Below, one piece after another: positions 58,801 through 64,000 of a DNA stretch of 64,000 bases. Positions within the stretch are counted from its first letter, which is position 1, and the number at the start of each line of letters is the position of its first letter. The notes beneath the pieces are model-generated. The model was not told where the DNA came from and did not search any database. It saw nothing but the letters and a program-made list of their open reading frames with translations. This stretch comes from Asterochloris sp. CNOR1 (Eukaryota > Chlorophyta > Trebouxiophyceae > Trebouxiales > Trebouxiaceae), in assembly GCA_963969365.1 (NCBI GenBank), contig OZ017759.1:1364001-1428000 (forward strand). The letters run 5' to 3'. The position numbers and the translations under genes were made by a program.

Positions 58801-61800
58801 TCTGCGTGGTAAGAGGCGTCTGAGATGCACAGCCTACATCAAAGTGCCAGATCTGCCCCAGTTCAGGCAGCAAGGGCCCTTACGCAAAGCAGCTGCCTGT
58901 CACAGTCAGTGCTTGCTCAGCCAGGCAATGCCTGGGCTGGCTGTGTTTGGGGACAGTGGCTTTGGCATAAGAGTGCTCCACCTGTTGCGCAGCAGCTGTG
59001 AGCTGGGGCTGACAGGTCTGTGCAAGGCCTGTACTCAACGAGGGCGGGGGCTTTGGGCGATCCACCCAGTGACGGTCCAGCATGTGTGCACAGGCAGATG
59101 GCATGACCAACGGGAAGTTCCCTAGTGTCAGGCCTCTGGCAGCAGTTGCTTGCTGGACAGAGGCTATTGTGCAAATCAGTGCTGCCTTGAGAGATGCAGT
59201 GGATTGAGACGCGCATCACAACAAGCATGCCAGCGGCCGGCTGCCTCAGCTTTTGCTGTCTTAGCCTGGCATCTTGCGACAGTGTAGGATGCCGTGTCAC
59301 CTCTGTCATGGCCTGCTGCAGGGCGTCGTGAAGGCCCTGTATGAGCAGGGACAGCTGCCTAGGGTGCTGGCAGGCAGTAGCGTTGGCGCTATAGGTGAGA
59401 ATGCGTGAGGTGTCAAACATGTGCCGACCCCCTCAGTTGCAGGCCATGTCATTGGGCTGGATCTCTTCTGCTCACTCCTCTTGGCCTTCATACGCGTGAG
59501 CCACAGGTGCCAGACGCTGCTGCACCTATCCCGTTCATGCTAGCCTGGCAGCGCTGTGAGGCACACAAGTACTGTGCTAAAGTTATAAAATGGGGTGGTG
59601 CAGTCAGCTGTGCCTGTCACCCTCCATGCAGTGCTGGTGCTCCTGCATGTGCAGGGGACGGCGTGCACGGTTGCCAATCTTGCTGTGCCAGCTGCTCCTC
59701 GTTCTGCTTACTTTGGACATGTAGGAGCAAATGGCCTGTCGCAGATCATACCTGTCCTGTGCTGCAGTGGCAGCCATCATTGCTGTGCGAGACGAGTTCC
59801 AGCTCCATGACCTGATAGAGAAGATGCACGAATTTGACCTCAGTTTCTTCAGCAACAGCACCAGCAAGGAGTTTCTGAAACACTTCCTGCTCAAGGGAAC
59901 CCTGCAGGTGCGCCCTCTGCGCAACCCCTTGATCAGCTTGTTGGCAGCCAGCCGCGCCTTTATGAAGCAACTCTGGACATCTGACTTCTGTGCAGCCTTC
60001 ACCTTCAAGAGTTGGCTGAGACGCTGGCTCAGACGCGGCTGCATCCACCCTGCAGGATATGGAGGTGCTTCAGAAGAGGCTGCGGCGGCTGCTGGGTGAT
60101 GTGACATTCCTCGAAGCATTTAATCGTTCAGGTATGTGCAGCACTGTCACTGCTCATTGCAGTCTGTGTACATGTAGCGCGACATGCAGGGGTGCCAATT
60201 TGTTGCGTCTATGCAACTAGCTGAACACTGCCAAGCGGCAGGACTGCTGGCTCCGCTGCTGCCTGCAACAGTGATGACCAGCCAGCCAGCCAAAGCAAAG
60301 CCAGGCCAGGTGTCTCAGCTCTTGCCTTGTCTGTGCAGAGATGCTTGCTTCTCTGGCTGGGTATGTCCCGAAGCGATGCAGACTCCTCATTAGTCCAAGT
60401 TTTGCAGTGAAATTCATATCTTCTTGCGCATGCAGGTCGCGTACTAAATGTTGCTGTCAGCGCAGCAGACACAAATGAGCCCCCTCGAGTACTGAACTAC
60501 CTCACAAGTCCCAACGTGGTCATCTGGAGTGCAGTGTCCTGCAGCAGCGCCTTCCCCTACCTGTTCAAACCGCAGGAGCTGCTCAGCAAGGACGAGAAGG
60601 GAAACATGTGTGGGTGAGTTACTGTGCTGGCCACCGTGCAGCAGCATGATCGCCCCTCTGTGCAAGCTGCAGGAGCTGCTGAGCCAGGATAAGAAGGGCT
60701 CCTTGTGTAGGGGAGCCTCTGTACTGTTCAGAGTAGCTGAATGCCTGTGTGTGTCAACCACATGCGCAGCTCAGCACAGATGAGAGTAGGTGCAGATCTG
60801 TGGGTGAGACGCGTGGGTTTCCGGCCCTCAACAGTGCCCAACAGCAGCTGAATGTTTGGAGCAACATCTGAGCCCTTCCTTGGAGCCAAGGAGTTTGCAA
60901 GCGGTGGCAGCATGCTGTATGCACCAAAGACATGCATAGAAGAAGCCATACAGGTCTGATGTAGCTGCCATTGCTTCAGGCTGGCATGCTGGGAGGCCAG
61001 AAGCCTAACACGAGTGTTGCACCCTGTCAAGCCTGCTGCTTCTCGCCTTCACATGTGTCGCTGCAGGTGCATGCCTGAGGTCATGCCAGAGTCGGTGCGG
61101 CGCTCTGGCTGTACCTGTGATGTTGCCACCTGGCACCCTGTGCCCTGCACCTCATAAATGCATGCCTGAAGCCATGCTGAGACCTCCTCACATACCCCTG
61201 CATGTCCTAGAAGGAGTGCCTGGGACTATCCGTCCTGCCTCTGCAGGTGCACACGCTGAGGCAATGCTGTAGTCTGCACAGCAATGTTGTCCCTGCCCTA
61301 AACAAGCCCACTGAGACTCTGCTACTATGGCCCCGCAGGCGCATGCCTGAGACCATGCCTGCGTGTGTCAGTCGCTGCTATGCAACAGGCCCCTCCTGAC
61401 AGTCTGTGCCCCACCACTGCAGGTGCACGCCTGAGGCCATGCCTGAGTCGGCGCGGCGCTGGGCAGACGGCTCCCTCGAGGAGGACCTGCCCATGCGCAC
61501 CCTGAGCGAGATGTTCAACGTCAACTACTTCCTGGTCTCCCAGACCAATCCCCACATCGTGCCCGCACTAAATTTGAAGAAACACTTCAACCGCAAGCTG
61601 GGCAACCTGCTAGAGCAGGAGTGGAAGCACAGGCAAGCATATGGGCGGAAGCTAAGGTTTTGACAGCACTTTGTGTAGCATAGTCAATGGTGCTCACTTG
61701 AAGGGGCAGCCTGCTGGAGCAGGAGTGGAGGAGGCACAGGCATGATTTTGAGCTGCAGGGACGCAATTGGCAGATGCATGCTGACCAAATTGCTGGAGCA

Positions 61801-63361
61801 AAAGTGGAAGCACAGGCTGGCTGCAGTGTAGATGCATTGGGTGCTGGGGGTGGCATGAGGGGGGCTGCACATGCTACGGTTCTCAGCAGATGCATGCTGC
61901 TCAACCTGCTGAGGCAGCAGAGCAAGCACGGGCAACAGGGCGTGCCGTGCAGGCTGCCTGCGCGAGGTGCCTGTGCTGGCGGCAAAAGCACGCCTGCTGC
62001 AGCGGCAGTCGAGGCACAGGTGAGCAGGTGCTGCACTGCATGCGGATGAGGGGAGAAAGAAGCCCACTGTGCAGCTGCTGGCGGCAGCAGGGTGACAAGC
62101 TCTGCTGTCCTGCCTCGCTCCACTTAAAATAGCCTCTTGCTGCTCATCGCAGGTGCCAGCAGCTGCAGCTCATCGTGCCCCGGCCCATCGCGCGGTGGCT
62201 CAAGGTGCTCAGCCAGCCCTGGGAGGGGGACGTGACAATGGTGCTGCCCAGCGCCTACAGCCAGATCAAGAAGGCCATCACCAACCCCACATCTGCAGAC
62301 CTGCAGGAGGCCTGCCTGCAGGCAAGTGACTGGCTGCGGGCATTCGGCCGGCACAACTGGGCAGGCAGCCACCCAGTGATGCCTTATGTGTGCATCTGGC
62401 TGCATCATTGACTGCCAGCATGAGGCGTGAAGGCGGCATCATCGTTCGTGGCTCATGGTCCAGCAGGTTGTGGTCCTGGCCTACTGACTGCAGCAGACCA
62501 GTCTCAAGGGCAGCCTTCCAAGGGTCAGAAGCACCAAAGCAATGGACCTCACCTGCACGGGGAGCAGCCTGCTTAGGCCCAGGCAGCTCATGTAAAGCTG
62601 AATTGGCTGACGCAGTCAGCGCGCGATGGAGCAGCAGGCCAGGACCAGAACGGCATGAGGCACTCACTGGGTTGGGCCTGCAAAGGGCCAGGAGAACACG
62701 TGCTCAGGAAACTGCTGCTGTGAGCTCCCACGCGTGCACCTGCAGGGGGAGCAGTCCACGTGGGCCAAGATGTCGGCCATCGAGTGCAACTGCGGCATTG
62801 AGGTCACCCTCGACCGCTGCCTGCGCAAGCTGGAGGCCCGTGCCCGTCAAGCGCGCATCAACGAGATCCAGCTTCGGCGGATGGCGGGCATGCCACGCTC
62901 TGCTGCAGCAGAGGAGGCTGCAGCTGCTTCAGGGCAGCCCTCTCAGGAAGCCCAGGAAGGTAGGTGGGTGGTCTTGCACTGAAGACATGGATCATGCAGG
63001 GCATACATCAGGAGCATGACTGCGGTGTGTGGCAGGAAGCTCCAGGTCGGCAAAGGAAGCTGCGCCTGCTGCGGGGCAGCCTTTCAGTAGGCTAGGGATG
63101 TTGTCTGGCATCAAGCAAGCCCTGCCTATTGCTAGGCACATTGCAGGAGCATGGCTGGGCGATGTGACCGGGATGGCCCTCCTCAGCTCTGGTAGAGAAC
63201 GATCCCAGTGGGGGGGCCCAGCCCTTGCTGGATGCCTCAAGAAGCTTGGTGTGCAGTCCTCACTGCAGGGACGCCTGCAGGTTGCAATGCTGCAGCAGCC
63301 GCTGTCGGTACAGGCCTCCTGGGCCACGTGGGAGGGTGCGCTGCCTGCCCTTCAGGGTTGA
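55888..63361 (+). CDS. SDP1: SDP1-type patatin-domain triacylglycerol lipase, 3' end uncertain
   Basis: Exons: 55888-55922, 56006-56178, 56933-57036, 57419-57654, 58192-58399, 59322-59394, 59768-59907, 60056-60131, 60436-60613, 61423-61632, 62153-62321, 62746-62959, then either 63036-63361 (713 residues, stop at 63361) or an alternative 63668-63809 exon that runs off the right edge. The N-terminus has a hydrophobic segment ([20 protein letters not shown]). The patatin domain has the oxyanion GGG (243-245, [12 protein letters not shown]), GSSVG with the nucleophile Ser272, and [11 protein letters not shown] (Asp423) completing the dyad. Family blocks [42 protein letters not shown] and [14 protein letters not shown] match plant SDP1. 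SDP1 hydrolyses storage triacylglycerol at oil bodies. Two introns start with GC (61633 and 62322). The C-terminal tail is Ala/Ser-rich. Confidence 0.88.
55925..55942. repeat. (ATC)n microsatellite in SDP1 intron 1
   Basis: Five or six ATC units lie directly after the first donor. Confidence 0.8.
56090..56400 (+). repeat. exon echo: copy of SDP1 exon-2 end and donor
   Basis: The exon-2 end (AGGGTGCAGCGACTCGGCCG ... TTGGTGAGTGCTGGCGGCT) recurs at about 56308-56395 as AGGGTGCAGCGAGTCAGCAA ... CTGGTGAGTGCTGGTGGCT. It includes an intact GTGAGT donor. A weaker copy starts near 56220. Confidence 0.75.
56690..56960 (+). repeat. exon echo: four copies of the SDP1 exon-3 head
   Basis: Four units about 80 bp apart each contain a GAGCGTTGGCAGCCCTGACA-like core: 56711, 56785 (GACCGCTGGCAGCCCAGACA), 56862, and the real exon at 56938 (GAGCGCTGGCAGCGCTACTC). 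All are preceded by a C/T-rich stretch, but only the last has a CTGCAG acceptor. Confidence 0.85.
57690..58225 (+). repeat. exon echo: up to five copies of the SDP1 exon-5 acceptor and head
   Basis: The real exon begins CTGCAGTGAGCTGCATGAGT at 58186. Upstream copies are CTGCAGTGAGCTGCATGGGT (57879), TTGCAGTGAGCTGTAGGTGT (57988), TTGCATCGAGCTGCACAAGT (58076) and a short TTGCACTGAGCTGCTGACTG (58156). The first two retain the CAG acceptor, so they are possible decoys. They lose the reading frame within about 30 nt. Confidence 0.85.
58365..59065 (+). repeat. exon echo: copies of the SDP1 GGG oxyanion exon end
   Basis: The real exon end GGGGCCCTCGGCGCTTTTCA with CCTGGTGAGG (58376-58405) recurs as GGGGCCAAGCACTGGGGCGT with TCCACCTGATGAG (58656), as GGCTTTGGCATAAGAGTGCT with CCACCTG (58970), and as GGCGGGGGCTTTGGGCGATC with CACCCAGTGACGG (59043). 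The series spans most of the intron. Confidence 0.7.
60570..60720 (+). repeat. exon echo: copy of SDP1 exon-9 end
   Basis: CAGGAGCTGCTCAGCAAGGA followed by CGAGAAGGG (60572-60600) recurs as CAGGAGCTGCTGAGCCAGGA followed by TAAGAAGGG at 60670-60698. The copy's donor site has mutated from GGGTGAGT to AGGGGAGC. Confidence 0.8.
61060..61450 (+). repeat. exon echo: five copies of the SDP1 exon-10 acceptor and head
   Basis: Five units about 85-90 bp apart: CTGCAGGTGCATGCCTGAGG (61064), a TCATAAATGCATGCCTGAAG copy (61152), CTGCAGGTGCACACGCTGAG (61243), CCGCAGGCGCATGCCTGAGA (61335), and the real CTGCAGGTGCACGCCTGAGG (61417). Four keep an AG acceptor. The first also shares GAGTCGGTGCGGCGCT with the real exon, then breaks frame. 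Confidence 0.9.
61590..62025 (+). repeat. exon echo: four copies of the SDP1 exon-10 end
   Basis: The real end (CTGCTAGAGCAGGAGTGGAA followed by GCACAGGCAAGC) is followed by CTGCTGGAGCAGGAGTGGAG with GAGGCACAGGCATG (61711), TTGCTGGAGCAAAAGTGGAA with GCACAGGCTGGC (61791), and CTGCTGAGGCAGCAGAGCAA with GCACGGGCAAC (61906). A short fourth copy near 62010 has CGAGGCACAGGTGAGC, whose donor is a canonical GT. Confidence 0.85.
62885..63080 (+). repeat. exon echo: copy of the SDP1 exon-12 end
   Basis: Exon 12 ends [20 protein letters not shown]. The segment from 63040 encodes [17 protein letters not shown], with the shared GAAGCTGC-CCTGCTGC-GGGGCAGCC core. This raises doubt whether 63036-63361 is a true last exon. 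Confidence 0.65.
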
Positions 63362-64000
63362 ATAGACTGTTGCTGCTGCAGATGGGCTGTTCTGGTGCAC
63401 CCACCGCGCTGCATCATGCTGTCATGGCCTGGTCTGGGCATTGACCCCTGTAGTGCTGCGTGGCCGCCAAGCCAGGTGCCAGCAGGGTGATGCATGGCTG
63501 TCAAAATCGCTTACAGGCTGCAGTGCACTGCAGGCCTGGGCGGCCATGCATCTGTGGCTGTGCAGGTGGCAGGCCAGTGTAGAGGTCCTGGATGGGGCAC
63601 TAGCATGCCGCACAGAACTGCAGCATCAACTGTAGACCCTGAAACCGGTCTATCTGTGGCTGTGCAGCTGCCGCTCGTGCCCAGAGCTTGCCAGCAGGTG
63701 GTCTGGCCAGCCCCCGCCGGAGCAGCAGCGGCGTCCTGCCGACCCAGTTCCCTGGCAGGGCCTCCCCCCAGCAACCGCCGACGATGTCCACCAGCGAGAG
63801 TGCCAGCAGGTGTGGGGCTGTCAGAGTCCCACTATGCTGTGATCAGAAGTGTTGCCAATTTGCCCTCAAAGCAGGTGTTGCCGTACAACCCCACCCCTGC
63901 ACCACATGCTGTGCATGCATGGGGCTCTGCACCCCACCAGCAAGGGTGCCAGCATGTGTGGCTTGGCTGACTGACTTCTGGCCTAGCCTCATCAAGCGCT
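63362..64000 (+). other. right edge, possible further SDP1 tail exon
   Basis: A segment at 63668-63809 follows a TGTGCAG acceptor and, in the phase left by SDP1 exon 12, reads a Ser/Pro-rich stretch (SSSGVLPTQFPGRASPQQPP) ending at an AG/GTGTGG donor. It fits as the start of a longer C-terminal tail continuing past the window. Confidence 0.4.

Overview
The window looks like nuclear DNA of a green alga, probably a trebouxiophyte-like chlorophyte. Genes are split into many short exons (30-350 nt) by introns of about 70-800 nt. Most introns end in CTGCAG or TGCAG, coding exons are GC-rich, and several products are typical of chloroplast-bearing cells: chloroplast SRP54, a DUF2358+SOUL protein and an SDP1-type oil-body lipase. 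No bacterial operons, tRNA, rRNA, CRISPR array or transposon was recognised. I built gene models by hand from reading frame, splice sites and family conservation. For seven genes the joined exon lengths are an exact multiple of three, which supports the models.

Layout from left to right: a Sin3-like PAH-domain gene (-, partial); a secreted purple acid phosphatase (+, 2120-6497); the ER ubiquitin ligase HRD1 (+, 7496-14806); a 902-residue multidomain protein with SAM-like, four-helix-bundle-like, EF-hand and two p25-alpha/TPPP domains (-, 15218-24588); an ankyrin-repeat protein (+, 25770-28372); a calcineurin-like phosphoesterase (-, 29124-33522); a TKL-type kinase lacking the HRD aspartate (-, about 34080-39300); a DUF2358/SOUL protein (+, 39757-42252); a BRCC36-type JAMM deubiquitinase with a long tail (-, 42382-49113); chloroplast SRP54 (+, 49421-54169); an HNH nuclease-like protein (-, 54395-55087); and an SDP1-type patatin lipase (+, 55888 to beyond 62959, probably off the right edge). 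Strands alternate, so most neighbours are divergent or convergent pairs. No shared pathway is evident.

The most striking observation is structural. In nearly every gene, introns carry one to five decayed copies of the end of an adjacent exon together with its splice site (here called exon echoes). Examples are five copies of one exon head at 61.07-61.45 kb, five coiled-coil copies at 44.5-45.06 kb, and four copies of an EF-hand exon end plus donor at 19.87-20.07 kb. A second genome-level trait is frequent GC-AG introns: ten among roughly 110 modelled introns. A third observation is the unusual SAM/four-helix/EF-hand/double-TPPP architecture.
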